NCBI RefSeq assembly: GCF_010729305.1
Contig: NZ_AP022574.1
Location: 4,836,001-4,900,000 of the forward strand
Source of the DNA: Mycolicibacterium psychrotolerans
GTDB taxonomy: Bacteria; Actinomycetota; Actinomycetes; Mycobacteriales; Mycobacteriaceae
Direction: 5' to 3'
Length of the DNA: 64,000 bases
A program made the translations under genes and the position numbers. How positions within the stretch are numbered: position 1 is the first letter of the stretch; each line of letters opens with the position of its first letter. A model generated the notes under the pieces. The model did no database searches and was not told the DNA's origin. It saw only the letters and a list, made by a program, of their open reading frames with translations. Positions 31,537-40,067 of this stretch are shown here, in pieces.

Positions 31537-32640
31537 GTGGAATCGTTTGTCCATCTTCGAAAAGGCAAGTATCCGAAGCGGATTCACGCCGACCTCGACG
31601 GACTCAAAGACGACGAACTCGGCCGCGGCGGGTTCACCGGACGCACCGCGAACCTCTACCGGCGCAACGATCCCACGGCGTACCGCTCGGTCGGCCCGCT
31701 GCGTCCGCTCGACGTGCTCGCCGGCGAACTCAAACCCAGCGACGCCGGGGACGCCCTCGGGGCTCCCCTGCTGATGTTCTCGAACTCCGACTGCCAGGTG
31801 CTGCTGTCCCGACGCGCGCAGGAGATGCCGTTCTTCGTCCGGTACATCGACGGGGACCTGCTGTGCTTCGTGCACGAGGGCGCCGGACTGCTCGAGACCG
31901 AGTTCGGGCCGCTGCGTTACCGGCAGGGCGACTGGGTGTACCTCCCGAAGGCGTGCACATGGCGCCACGTCCCGGACGATCAGTGCACGTGGCTGATGAT
32001 CCAGGCCACCGACGAGTTCCGGGTGCCGCCGCCCGGGCAACTGGGCCGGCACTTCCCGTTCGACCCCTCTCAGGCGGTGATTCCCGACCCGGCCCCGTGT
32101 GACGACGACGGCCGCGACAGCTACGAGGTGCGCCTCATGCACTCCCCGATCGACGGGGCCGGGACGACGACGCTGTACTACGAGCACCATCCGCTCGACG
32201 TCGAAGGCTGGCGAGGCGACAACTTCCCCTTCACCTTCAACATCGCCGACTACAACGTGGTGACGTCGAACAGCGTCCACCTGCCGCCGACCGTGCACCT
32301 GTTCATGCAGGCCACCGGCGTGTACGTGATGAACTTCCTACCCAAGCCGGCCGAAGGCGTGCCCGGCACCGAACGCACCCCGTGGTACCACCGCAACGTC
32401 GATTTCGACGAGATCGCGTTCTTCCACGGCGGTTCGCTCTACGGCATTCCGATGCCACCCGGTCTGATCTCCCACGCCCCCCAGGGTGTGCACCACGGCG
32501 CGCCGGAGAAGGCGCGCGAGCGGGCCCGGCGCAAGTTCGACGACTACCAGTCGGTCGACTGGCAGGTGATCGCGGTGGACACCCGCAAGCGGTTGGTGCC
32601 CTCGGCGGAGGTCCTCGCCAACGACCTCGGGCAGCACTAG
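31537..32640 (+). CDS. Homogentisate 1,2-dioxygenase family protein
   Basis: 367 residues from GTG 31537, with GGAGGAG 6 bases upstream. Cupin-fold iron dioxygenase. The N-terminus YRRNDPTAYRSVGPLRP, the cupin core LCFVHEGAGLLETEFGPLRYRQGDWVYLPK, and the C-terminal WYHRNVDFDEIAFFHGG...HAPQGVHHG carry the His/Glu-rich iron-site region of this family. It is shorter than classical HmgA (about 430 residues). No maleylacetoacetate isomerase or fumarylacetoacetase is nearby, so its substrate may not be homogentisate itself. It leads a tightly packed operon: the next start overlaps its TAG. Confidence 0.8.
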   Translation: MESFVHLRKGKYPKRIHADLDGLKDDELGRGGFTGRTANLYRRNDPTAYRSVGPLRPLDVLAGELKPSDAGDALGAPLLMFSNSDCQVLLSRRAQEMPFFVRYIDGDLLCFVHEGAGLLETEFGPLRYRQGDWVYLPKACTWRHVPDDQCTWLMIQATDEFRVPPPGQLGRHFPFDPSQAVIPDPAPCDDDGRDSYEVRLMHSPIDGAGTTTLYYEHHPLDVEGWRGDNFPFTFNIADYNVVTSNSVHLPPTVHLFMQATGVYVMNFLPKPAEGVPGTERTPWYHRNVDFDEIAFFHGGSLYGIPMPPGLISHAPQGVHHGAPEKARERARRKFDDYQSVDWQVIAVDTRKRLVPSAEVLANDLGQH

Positions 32641-33830
32641 TGCACGCTCCCGTCAAGCACGAGTACGAACGGATCCCGTATCTCGTTGCCTATCAGAACC
32701 ACTCGGCGGTCCGCGACGTCTACGGCGGCGTCGCGGAGCTGGTGGTGCTGGAAAGCTATCTGCTCAAACCCCGGGACAGCCCGTCGGACACCGTGCTGGT
32801 GTTCATGCACCCCATCGGCGGCGGCGCCTATCTGCCGGTGATCAACGCGCTGGCGCGCGCCGGGCACCACGTCATCTACTGCAACAGCCGGTTCCGCGGC
32901 ACGGACTCGGCGCTGCTGATGGAGAAGGTCGTCGAGGACCTCGGCGAGTGCATCAAGGACGCGAAGAACCGCCTGGGCTATCAGAAGGTGGTCCTGGCCG
33001 GGTGGAGCGGCGGCGGGTCGCTGTCGGCGTTCTACCAGCAACAGGCCCAGCACCCGACGGTCACATCCAGTCCGTCCGGCGACGGGCCCGACCTCACGAC
33101 GCTGGGATTGCTCCCCGCCGACGGCATCATGCTGCTGGCCGCGCACATCAGCAGGCACGGCACGATGACCGAATGGCTGGACGCGTCCATCCTCGACGAG
33201 ACCGACCCCACCCGTCGCGATCCCGAACTGGATCTGTACGACCCCGACAACCCGAACCAGCCGCCGTACTCCCCCGAATTCCTCGAGCGCTACCGGCACG
33301 AACAGATCGCCCGCAACCGCCGTATCACGGCCTGGGTCAAGGAGAAGCTGGCCGATCTGAAACGCAGCGGCGGTCCCGCCGCAGACGTAGCCGAATTCGC
33401 GTTCGTCGTGCACGGCACCATGGCCGACCCTCGGTGGCTCGATCCGACGGTCGATCCGAACGAACGCACACCGGGGACCTGTTATCTGGGCGATCCTGCA
33501 GTGGTGAACATGAGCCCGGTCGGTCTCGCACGCTTCTGCACGCTCCGCAGCTGGCTGTCCCAATGGAGTTATGACGACGCCCACGCCGACGCGGTGGCCT
33601 GCGGACCCGACATCGCGGTTCCCGCACTGGTGATCGGCAACCTCGCCGACGACGCCTGCACGCCCAGCCACACCCGCAGGATCTACGAGGCGATCGGGTA
33701 CCCGGACAAGGAGATGTACGAGATCCCCGGCGCCAACCACTACTACGCCGGGGCCGACCAACGCGACAAGTTGCGCGAGGCGGTCGGGATCGTCACCGAT
33801 TGGCTTCACCGGCACGGGTTCTCGGCGTGA
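32640..33830 (+). CDS. Alpha/beta hydrolase
   Basis: 396 residues from GTG 32640, overlapping the dioxygenase stop (TAGTG). A hydrolase core is visible: TVLVFMHPIGGGAYLPVINAL with an oxyanion-type HPIGGG, the nucleophile elbow VVLAGWSGGGSLSAF (Ser in GWSGG), and the C-terminal IPALVIGNLADDACTPSH (acid) with GANHYY (His). An unusually long insertion (about residues 140-270) lies between nucleophile and acid. In this context it may hydrolyse the ring-cleavage product, as C-C hydrolases do, but the insertion makes it different from the known MhpC type. Translationally coupled on both sides. Confidence 0.8.
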   Translation: MHAPVKHEYERIPYLVAYQNHSAVRDVYGGVAELVVLESYLLKPRDSPSDTVLVFMHPIGGGAYLPVINALARAGHHVIYCNSRFRGTDSALLMEKVVEDLGECIKDAKNRLGYQKVVLAGWSGGGSLSAFYQQQAQHPTVTSSPSGDGPDLTTLGLLPADGIMLLAAHISRHGTMTEWLDASILDETDPTRRDPELDLYDPDNPNQPPYSPEFLERYRHEQIARNRRITAWVKEKLADLKRSGGPAADVAEFAFVVHGTMADPRWLDPTVDPNERTPGTCYLGDPAVVNMSPVGLARFCTLRSWLSQWSYDDAHADAVACGPDIAVPALVIGNLADDACTPSHTRRIYEAIGYPDKEMYEIPGANHYYAGADQRDKLREAVGIVTDWLHRHGFSA

Positions 33831-35032
33831 CCGTGAGCGGCCCGCTGGACGGCGTGCGGGTGATCGAAGTCGGCACACTGATCTCCGGCCCGTTCGCCGG
33901 CAGGCTGCTCGGCGACATGGGGGCCGAGGTCGTCAAGGTCGAGCCCCCCGGCGCGCCGGATCCGCTGCGCACCTGGGGACAGGCCGAACTCGATGGCCAC
34001 CACTTCTTCTGGACCGTGCACGCCCGCAACAAGAAAGCCGTCACGCTGAACCTGCGGGTGCCCGCGGGCCGTGCCCTGTTCCTCGAACTCGTCGAGCGCA
34101 GCGACATCATCGTGGAGAACTTCCGCCCGGGGACGCTGGAGAAGTGGGGACTGGGCTACGACGTTCTTCGCGAACGCAATCGGGGCATCATCCTGGTGCG
34201 GGTGTCGGGCTACGGCCAGACGGGCCCGGAAGCGCACAAGGCCGGCTACGCCTCGGTCGCCGAAGCGGCCAGTGGACTGCGGCACATGAACGGTTTCCCG
34301 GGCGGTCCTCCCCCACGCCTGGCGCTGTCCCTGGGCGACAGTCTGGCCGGCATGTTCGCCGCTCAGGGGGCGCTGGCCGCGCTGTATCGCCGCACCGTGA
34401 CCGGCGAGGGGCAGGTCGTCGACGCCGCGCTCACCGAATCCTGCCTCGCCGTGCAGGAATCGACGATCCCGGACTACGACGTCGGCGGCATCGTGCGGGG
34501 CCCCTCCGGGACCCGTCTCGAGGGCATCGCCCCCTCGAACATCTACCCGACCGCCGACGGCAGCTGGGTGGTGATCGCCGCCAACCAGGACACCGTGTTC
34601 CGGCGACTGTGCCAGGCGATGGGCCGACCCGAGCTGGCCACCGACGAGCGGTTCGCCGATCACGTTGCGCGGGGCCGCAATCAGGACGAACTCGACACGC
34701 TCATCGGGGCGTGGGCGGCCGACCGGCAGCCGGCCGACATCATCGCGACCCTGTCTGATGCCGGGGTGATCAGCGGCCCGATCAACACCGTCGCCGAGGT
34801 CGTCGACGACCCGCAGCTGCAGGCACGCGGCATGATCGCCGACCACTGGGACGACCGCATCGGCCGTAACGTCAAGGGCCCCGGCGTGGTACCCGTCCTG
34901 TCGCAGACCCCGGGCACGATCCGCAGCGCCGGGCCGTCACGACCTGGTCAGCACAACGACGAGATCTACCGGGACCTGCTCGGTCACTCCGGTGCCGAGC
35001 TCGACGCGTGGCGGGCGGAGGGGGTGCTGTGA
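33827..35032 (+). CDS. Class III (CaiB/BaiF family) CoA-transferase
   Basis: 401 residues from GTG 33827 (GTGA overlap with the previous stop). Transfers CoA between carboxylic acids. GVRVIEVGTLISGPFAGRLL, GDMGAEVVKVEPPGAPDPLR, NLRVPAGRALF, RPGTLEKWGLGYD and YGQTGP are family motifs, and the active-site Asp is expected in ALSLGDSLAG near residue 170. It probably activates an acid made by the preceding dioxygenase and hydrolase, with a donor such as succinyl-CoA. The product would pass to the lyase encoded next. Donor and acceptor are not determinable. Confidence 0.9.
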   Translation: MTVSGPLDGVRVIEVGTLISGPFAGRLLGDMGAEVVKVEPPGAPDPLRTWGQAELDGHHFFWTVHARNKKAVTLNLRVPAGRALFLELVERSDIIVENFRPGTLEKWGLGYDVLRERNRGIILVRVSGYGQTGPEAHKAGYASVAEAASGLRHMNGFPGGPPPRLALSLGDSLAGMFAAQGALAALYRRTVTGEGQVVDAALTESCLAVQESTIPDYDVGGIVRGPSGTRLEGIAPSNIYPTADGSWVVIAANQDTVFRRLCQAMGRPELATDERFADHVARGRNQDELDTLIGAWAADRQPADIIATLSDAGVISGPINTVAEVVDDPQLQARGMIADHWDDRIGRNVKGPGVVPVLSQTPGTIRSAGPSRPGQHNDEIYRDLLGHSGAELDAWRAEGVL

Positions 35033-35934
35033 GCGACCTACCCGGCCGCGTCGACATCCGCGACGTGTCACTGCGCGACGGGCTGCAGATCGAGGCGCCG
35101 ATCCCCTTGTCGGCCAAGCTCGACCTCCTCGCCGCCGTCGCCGCCACCGGCGTTCGGGAGATGGAGGCGACGGCGTTCGTCTCGCCGTCGAAGGTGCCCG
35201 CCCTCGCCGATGCCGCCGAACTGGCCGCCGAGTTGCACCGCTTCCCCGGCATCGAGTTCTCGGCGCTGGTGGCCAGTCCCAACGGCGCCCGACGTGCCAT
35301 CGCCGCGGGCCTGCGCTCGATCGAATACGTGGTGTCGGCTGCCGACGGGCACAGCCGGGCCAACGTCGGCCGCTCCTCCGCGGAGGCGGCCGCGCTGATT
35401 CCCGAGATCGTCGCGATCGCCCACGACAGCGACGTCGCCGTGGAGGTCATCGTCGCCACGGCCTGGGACTGTCCGTTCGACGGGCCGACGCCGCCGCACC
35501 GCGTGGTCGACATCGTCACCGCCGCCACCGACGCCGGCGTCGACCGGCTCGCGATCGCCGACACCATCGGCACCACCACCCCCCGCCGCGTCACCGACCT
35601 CGTCGCCCTGGTCCGGCCGAGGGTCGGCAGCCTTCCGCTGGGTGCGCACTTCCACAACACCCGCGGCACAGGGCTGGCCAGCGCCTACGCCGCCGTCCAG
35701 GCGGGCGTCACGCGGCTCGACGCGTCGATCGGCGGGCTGGGTGGGTGCCCCTTCGCGCCCGGCGCCAGCGGCAACATCGCCACCGAGGACCTGGTCTATC
35801 TGCTGCGCGACTGCGGTGTCGACGTCGATGTGGATCTCGACGCCGCCATCGCCGCCGCCCGCGTCGCACAGGACGCCGTCGGCCACGGCCTTCCCAGCGC
35901 GCTGCTGCGCGCAGGCGACCGGAAACTGGGCTAG
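35029..35934 (+). CDS. HMG-CoA lyase-like aldolase
   Basis: 301 residues from GTG 35029, overlapping the CoA-transferase TGA. Member of the DRE-TIM metallolyase superfamily. VDIRDVSLRDGLQIE holds the metal-binding Asp and catalytic Arg, LGAHFHNTRGTGLA the metal histidines, and GGLGGCPFAPGASGNIATED the catalytic Cys loop of HMG-CoA lyases. It should split a 3-hydroxy-3-methylglutaryl-CoA-like or other 3-hydroxyacyl-CoA into an acyl-CoA and a ketoacid. It forms a natural pair with the CoA-transferase: activate, then cleave. Confidence 0.88.
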   Translation: MSDLPGRVDIRDVSLRDGLQIEAPIPLSAKLDLLAAVAATGVREMEATAFVSPSKVPALADAAELAAELHRFPGIEFSALVASPNGARRAIAAGLRSIEYVVSAADGHSRANVGRSSAEAAALIPEIVAIAHDSDVAVEVIVATAWDCPFDGPTPPHRVVDIVTAATDAGVDRLAIADTIGTTTPRRVTDLVALVRPRVGSLPLGAHFHNTRGTGLASAYAAVQAGVTRLDASIGGLGGCPFAPGASGNIATEDLVYLLRDCGVDVDVDLDAAIAAARVAQDAVGHGLPSALLRAGDRKLG

Positions 35935-35939
35935 CCCCC

Positions 35940-36563
35940 GTGCCGCCCGACTCGTCGGAACTCAGCGCCAAGGGCCGTCAGACCCGGCTCGCTATCGAGC
36001 AAGCCGCCCGGAAGCTGTTCGCAGAACGCGGCTTTCACGGCACCACACTCGGTGACATCACCTCGGCTGCGGGCCGGTCCACCGCGGCGTTCTACCGGTA
36101 CTTCGCCGACAAAGAGGATCTGCTCGCCGCGCTTGCGCAGTCCTTCCTGCACGAAGTGGTGGCCCCGTCGGGACTGCGCCTGCAGCTGCCCGACTCGCCC
36201 GACGACGACGCGTTCTTCACCACGGTGGTCACCGGCTACTGGACGATGTTCAAGCAGAACATCGGCATCATGATCGCGGTGGCGCAACTAGCGGCCACCC
36301 AGCCGCGATTCGCCACCGTCCAGAACGAGTTCCGCCGCTTCGGCGTCGACATCGTCGCCGCATCCGTGCGTCGCGCCCAGGATCAGGGCTTCGCCGCCGA
36401 CCTCGTCCCCGAGCACACCGCGGCGGCCATCGCGCTGCTGTTCGAGAACTTCACCACGGTGTTCGTCGGCACCGCCGGTGTCGGCATGGACATCGAGATC
36501 GACGACGACGACGCGATCGTCACGCTGTCGCGGATCTGGAAGAAGACGCTGTACGGGTACTGA
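35940..36563 (+). CDS. TetR family regulator
   Basis: 207 residues from GTG 35940, five bases after the lyase stop. The helix-turn-helix is in LFAERGFHGTTLGDITSAAG followed by RSTAAFYRYFADKEDLL. It lies inside the operon between the ring-cleavage part and the kinase/dehydrogenase part, so it is probably an autoregulatory local repressor. It could be the protein binding the paired elements at 29840 and 31479, in competition with the TetR protein at 29280. Confidence 0.85.
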   Translation: MPPDSSELSAKGRQTRLAIEQAARKLFAERGFHGTTLGDITSAAGRSTAAFYRYFADKEDLLAALAQSFLHEVVAPSGLRLQLPDSPDDDAFFTTVVTGYWTMFKQNIGIMIAVAQLAATQPRFATVQNEFRRFGVDIVAASVRRAQDQGFAADLVPEHTAAAIALLFENFTTVFVGTAGVGMDIEIDDDDAIVTLSRIWKKTLYGY

Positions 36564-36586
36564 CAGAGCACACCAAGGAGATCACC

Positions 36587-37825
36587 GTGGATTTCAGCCT
36601 CCCCGAACACCTTCCGGGGCTTCTCGCCGAGATGGACGCGTTCATCGAGGCCGAGATCAAACCCCTGGAACGGGAGCACATCCAGTACTTCGATCAGCGC
36701 CGCGAGTACGCGCGCACCGATTGGGACAACGGCGGGGTGCCGCGCCGGGAGTGGGAGGATCTGCTCGGCGAGATGCGCAGGCGGGCCGACGCCGCAGGCT
36801 GGCTGCGCTATGGGCTCCCGTCCCAGTTCGGCGGGCGCGACGGCTCCAACATCGACATGGCCGTCATCCGGGAGCATCTGGCGCACAAGGGTCTCGGCCT
36901 GCACAACGATCTGCAGGACGAGTCCTCGATCGTCGGCAACTTCCCGCAAGTGATCATGATGGACCATTTCGGCACCGACGAGCAGAAGAGGGACTGGACC
37001 GAGGCTCTCATCACCGGTGAGCGATCGATGGCGTTCGGCCTGACCGAGCCCAACCACGGGTCCGACGCCACCTGGCTGGAGACGACCGCGGTCCGCGACG
37101 GTGACGACTGGGTCATCAACGGCGCCAAACGCTGGAACACCGGCGTACACCGGGCCACCCACGACCTGATCTTCGCGCGCACGTCGGGCGAGGCCGGCCA
37201 GGCCCGCGGGATCACCGCGTTCCTGGTGCCCACCGACGCTCCGGGCTTTTCGGTGCCGTACTACTGGTGGACGTTCAACATGCCGACCGATCACGGCGAG
37301 GTCGTGCTCGACAACGTGCGGGTACCCGGCGACGCGGTGCTAGGGGAGGTCGGGCGCGGGCTGGAGGTCGGCCAGACGTTCCTGCACGAGAACAGGATTC
37401 GCCAGGCCGCCAGCAGCCTGGGCGCCGGCCAGTACTGCATCGACCGGGCTGTCGACTACGCCAATCAGCGGTCGGTGTTCGGCAAGCCGCTGGCGGTCAA
37501 CCAGGCGGTGCAGTGGCCGCTGGTGGAGCTGCAGACCGAAGCGCAGATGGTGCGGCTGCTGGTGTACTACGCGGCGAGCCAACTCGATGCGAACCACCAC
37601 ATGGAGGTCTCCGACAAGGTGTCGATGGCCAACTACCGCGCCAACCGGCTGGTGTGTGAAGCCGCCGACCGCGCGATGCAGGTGCACGGTGGCGTCGGGT
37701 ACAGCAGGCATGAGCCGTTCGAGCACATCTACCGGCACCACCGCCGGTACCGGATCACCGAGGGCGCCGAGGAGATCCAGATCCGGCGTGTCGCCCAGCG
37801 CCTGTTCGGGTTCGGCCGGAAGTGA
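36587..37825 (+). CDS. Acyl-CoA dehydrogenase family protein, LvaC/ACAD11-like
   Basis: 412 residues from GTG 36587, with AAGGAG at 36574. FAD motifs FGLTEPNHGSDATWLETTAV and DDWVINGAKRWNTG are intact, and the C-terminus MQVHGGVGYSRHEPFEHIYR and RITEGAEEIQIRR is typical of the ACAD10/11 branch. In that branch the enzyme acts on 4-phosphoacyl-CoA made by an APH-type kinase, eliminating phosphate and giving 3-hydroxyacyl-CoA (LvaC in levulinate catabolism). Here the kinase gene overlaps its stop by GTGA, and a DUF6285 gene follows, which strongly supports this role over ordinary beta-oxidation. Confidence 0.85.
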   Translation: MDFSLPEHLPGLLAEMDAFIEAEIKPLEREHIQYFDQRREYARTDWDNGGVPRREWEDLLGEMRRRADAAGWLRYGLPSQFGGRDGSNIDMAVIREHLAHKGLGLHNDLQDESSIVGNFPQVIMMDHFGTDEQKRDWTEALITGERSMAFGLTEPNHGSDATWLETTAVRDGDDWVINGAKRWNTGVHRATHDLIFARTSGEAGQARGITAFLVPTDAPGFSVPYYWWTFNMPTDHGEVVLDNVRVPGDAVLGEVGRGLEVGQTFLHENRIRQAASSLGAGQYCIDRAVDYANQRSVFGKPLAVNQAVQWPLVELQTEAQMVRLLVYYAASQLDANHHMEVSDKVSMANYRANRLVCEAADRAMQVHGGVGYSRHEPFEHIYRHHRRYRITEGAEEIQIRRVAQRLFGFGRK

Positions 37826-38784
37826 GCCTGCAGCACCGGCTCGAAGAGGTGCTGCAGCCCGTCCTCGGCGACGTGGCGGTCGAGAACCTGCAGCGGCTGA
37901 CCGGCGGCGCGAGCCGGACGACCTGGGCGTTCGAGGCCGTGGCCGGTGAGCGACGCGCGCTGATCCTGCGCACCGGCGCACCGGACGACATCCACGCCGG
38001 CATGGAACTCGAGGCACAGGTGCAGCAGCGCGCGGCCGCCGCAGGGGCGCCGGTCCCCCACATCGTGACCGCCAGCGATTCCCCTGCGGGACTGGGTAAT
38101 CCGTATCTGATCTGCGATGCAATCCCGGGTGACACCATTGTGCGACGGATCTTCCGTGGCCTCGACGACGCCGGTCGGGCGCGGCTGCTGCGCCAGTGCG
38201 CCGAGGCGCTGGCGGCGGTGCACCGCGCCGCCGTCGACGGCGTCGCTTTGACCGCTCGCGACGACCTCGCAGGCTGGCGCGCCCGGCTCGACGAGATCGG
38301 CGACACCACAGCCACGTTCGAGTGGACGTTCCGCCGGCTGGCCGACGAGCGTCCCGATCCGTCCCCGATCGTGTTGGTGCACGGCGACTTCCGGATGGGC
38401 AACCTGATCGTCGACCAGTCCGGCCTGGCGGCCGTGCTGGACTGGGAGCTGACCCACATCGGTGAGCGATACGAGGACCTCGCCTGGTTCTGCATCCGGG
38501 CGTGGCGGTTCGGCGCGCCCGAGACGCTCGGCGCCGGTGGGCTCGGCAGCGTCGAGTCCTTCCTGCGTGCCTACGAGGGGGCGGCCGGCGTCGACGTCGA
38601 CCGGTCGGTGTTCCGCTGGTGGTTGACGGTGGCGACGCTGCGCTGGGGCGTGATCTGCCGGCACCAGGCCGAGCGCCACCTGTCGGGCGAGACACCGTCG
38701 GTCGAACTCGCCGCGATCGGGCGGCGGGTCAGCGAGACGGAATGGGACCTCCTGGATCTGCTGTCGGGAAAAGGGCCGAGGTGA
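37822..38784 (+). CDS. APH-family kinase, LvaA/ACAD10-like (4-hydroxyacyl-CoA kinase)
   Basis: 320 residues from GTG 37822. Aminoglycoside-phosphotransferase fold: RLTGGASRTTWAFEAV (nucleotide-binding loop), the catalytic VLVHGDFRMGNLIVDQSG (Asp as base) and AVLDWELTHIGERYEDLAWF (metal-binding Asp). Free-standing members next to ACAD genes phosphorylate the 4-hydroxy group of acyl-CoAs; LvaA of Pseudomonas putida is the studied case. It is fused by overlap to the upstream dehydrogenase and followed within 8 bases by a DUF6285 gene. Antibiotic resistance is unlikely given this context. Confidence 0.82.
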   Translation: MSLQHRLEEVLQPVLGDVAVENLQRLTGGASRTTWAFEAVAGERRALILRTGAPDDIHAGMELEAQVQQRAAAAGAPVPHIVTASDSPAGLGNPYLICDAIPGDTIVRRIFRGLDDAGRARLLRQCAEALAAVHRAAVDGVALTARDDLAGWRARLDEIGDTTATFEWTFRRLADERPDPSPIVLVHGDFRMGNLIVDQSGLAAVLDWELTHIGERYEDLAWFCIRAWRFGAPETLGAGGLGSVESFLRAYEGAAGVDVDRSVFRWWLTVATLRWGVICRHQAERHLSGETPSVELAAIGRRVSETEWDLLDLLSGKGPR

Positions 38785-38791
38785 TGAGCGC

Positions 38792-39145
38792 TTGCGCGAA
38801 GAACAGAAAACAGTGACGGGCACTCGACCGACGGCGGCCGAGCTGGTCGCCGCCGTCGCCGACTTCCTCGACAACGAGGTACGCGCCGCATGCGAGGGGC
38901 AGGTCGGATTCCACGCCCGGGTGGCGGCCAACGTGCTGCGCATCGTCGAACGCGAGTTACTGGACGAGGCAACCGATTCGGTGTACACGGCCCTGGGACG
39001 CCTCGGCTTCAGCGACGAGGCGGCGTTGGCGGGGGCCATCCGCGGCGGCGCGCTGGACGACCGTCCCGACGAGGTGATGTCCTGTCTGCGTTCGCTGGTC
39101 GGGCACCGGCTGTCGATCGACCACCCCGGCTACGGCGACGGCTGA
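38792..39145 (+). CDS. DUF6285 protein, LvaB-like kinase partner
   Basis: 117 residues from TTG 38792, with GAGG about 9 bases upstream; GTG 38813 is the alternative. A small helical protein: RPTAAELVAAVADFLDNEVR, GFHARVAANVLRIVERELL and a C-terminal DRPDEVMSCLRSLVGHRLSIDHP are DUF6285 features. LvaB, its counterpart in levulinate catabolism, is needed for full activity of the LvaA kinase. The gene order here (dehydrogenase, kinase, DUF6285) completes the three-gene module. Its TGA overlaps the next ATG by one base. Confidence 0.78.
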   Translation: MREEQKTVTGTRPTAAELVAAVADFLDNEVRAACEGQVGFHARVAANVLRIVERELLDEATDSVYTALGRLGFSDEAALAGAIRGGALDDRPDEVMSCLRSLVGHRLSIDHPGYGDG

Positions 39146-40065
39146 TGGTGCATTCCATCGGGCCGGTCAGCGAGATCGTCCTCGACGGCGCCGCCGATCC
39201 GTACGGCATCGCCGCAGCCCCTGACGGCTCGGTGTGGGTGACACATGACGGGGGTGTTGCGCGGATCGCCGGCGACGGAACCCAGTGGCACCATCGGACT
39301 CCCGCCGGCGCGCGGCCCACCGCCGTCGCCGTCGCCCCGGATGCGACGGCCTGGTTCGCCCGCACCGGGGACGATCGCCTCGGCACGGTGCGCCCTGACG
39401 GTGCGACGGCCACCGTCGATCTCGAACCCGGCAGCGCTCCGTTCGGTGTCTGCATCGGCCCGGACGGGGCGGTCTGGTTCACCGCGTCCGCGGCCGACCG
39501 AGTGGGCAGACGCGGACCGGACGGGCAGGTGACGGTCGTCGCCCTGCCTGCCGGATCCTTTCCGGCCTACCTCACCGCAGGCCCCGACGGCGCAGTCTGG
39601 ACGGCGTGCAACGGTGCGAACGCGCTGGCCCGTGTCAGCACCGACGGCGAGGTGCGCATCGTGCCCCTACCGACCGCCACGGCGCCGGTCGGCATCGCCG
39701 GCGGCGACGGCGCCCTGTGGGCGGCCTGCATCGGCAGCGGGCACATCGTGCGCGTCGACCCCGCCGGACAGGTGACGGAGTTCGCGCTGCCGGACCCGGC
39801 GTGCCGGCCGCACGCACTGGCCGCCGACGCCGAGGGTTGCTGGTTCACCGAGTGGGCGGCCAATCGCGTCGGCCACGTCGCCTGGGACGGCCACGTCGAG
39901 GAGTTCGTCCTACCGCCGGGGCCGGCCGAACCGCACGGCGTCGCGGTGGGATCGGACGCAACGGTATGGGTGGCCTTCGAGTCGGGCCGAGCGGCCCCGC
40001 TGACGCCCGGCCGCGCATCCGGCCGGGAGCACGGCGGCGCCGTGGTGCGGCTGACCCCGCGGTGA
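39145..40065 (+). CDS. Virginiamycin B lyase-like beta-propeller protein
   Basis: 306 residues from ATG 39145. A repeated unit of about 42 residues (PYGIAAAPDGSVWVT, PFGVCIGPDGAVWFT, PAYLTAGPDGAVWTA, PHALAADAEGCWFTE, PHGVAVGSDATVWVA) indicates a six- or seven-bladed propeller. It resembles streptogramin B lyase (Vgb), with WFTEWAANRVGHV and PHG motifs near the expected active site. Propellers of this kind also include lactonases. As the last gene of the catabolic operon it might open a gamma-lactone into a 4-hydroxy acid for the kinase module. This role is inference; a true Vgb resistance function is possible but not indicated by the context. Confidence 0.72.
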   Translation: MVHSIGPVSEIVLDGAADPYGIAAAPDGSVWVTHDGGVARIAGDGTQWHHRTPAGARPTAVAVAPDATAWFARTGDDRLGTVRPDGATATVDLEPGSAPFGVCIGPDGAVWFTASAADRVGRRGPDGQVTVVALPAGSFPAYLTAGPDGAVWTACNGANALARVSTDGEVRIVPLPTATAPVGIAGGDGALWAACIGSGHIVRVDPAGQVTEFALPDPACRPHALAADAEGCWFTEWAANRVGHVAWDGHVEEFVLPPGPAEPHGVAVGSDATVWVAFESGRAAPLTPGRASGREHGGAVVRLTPR

Positions 40066-40067
40066 GG

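Noticed and set aside
37822..38784. Aminoglycoside resistance gene
   Set aside because: The APH fold is present, but coupling to a dehydrogenase and a DUF6285 gene points to acyl-CoA metabolism.
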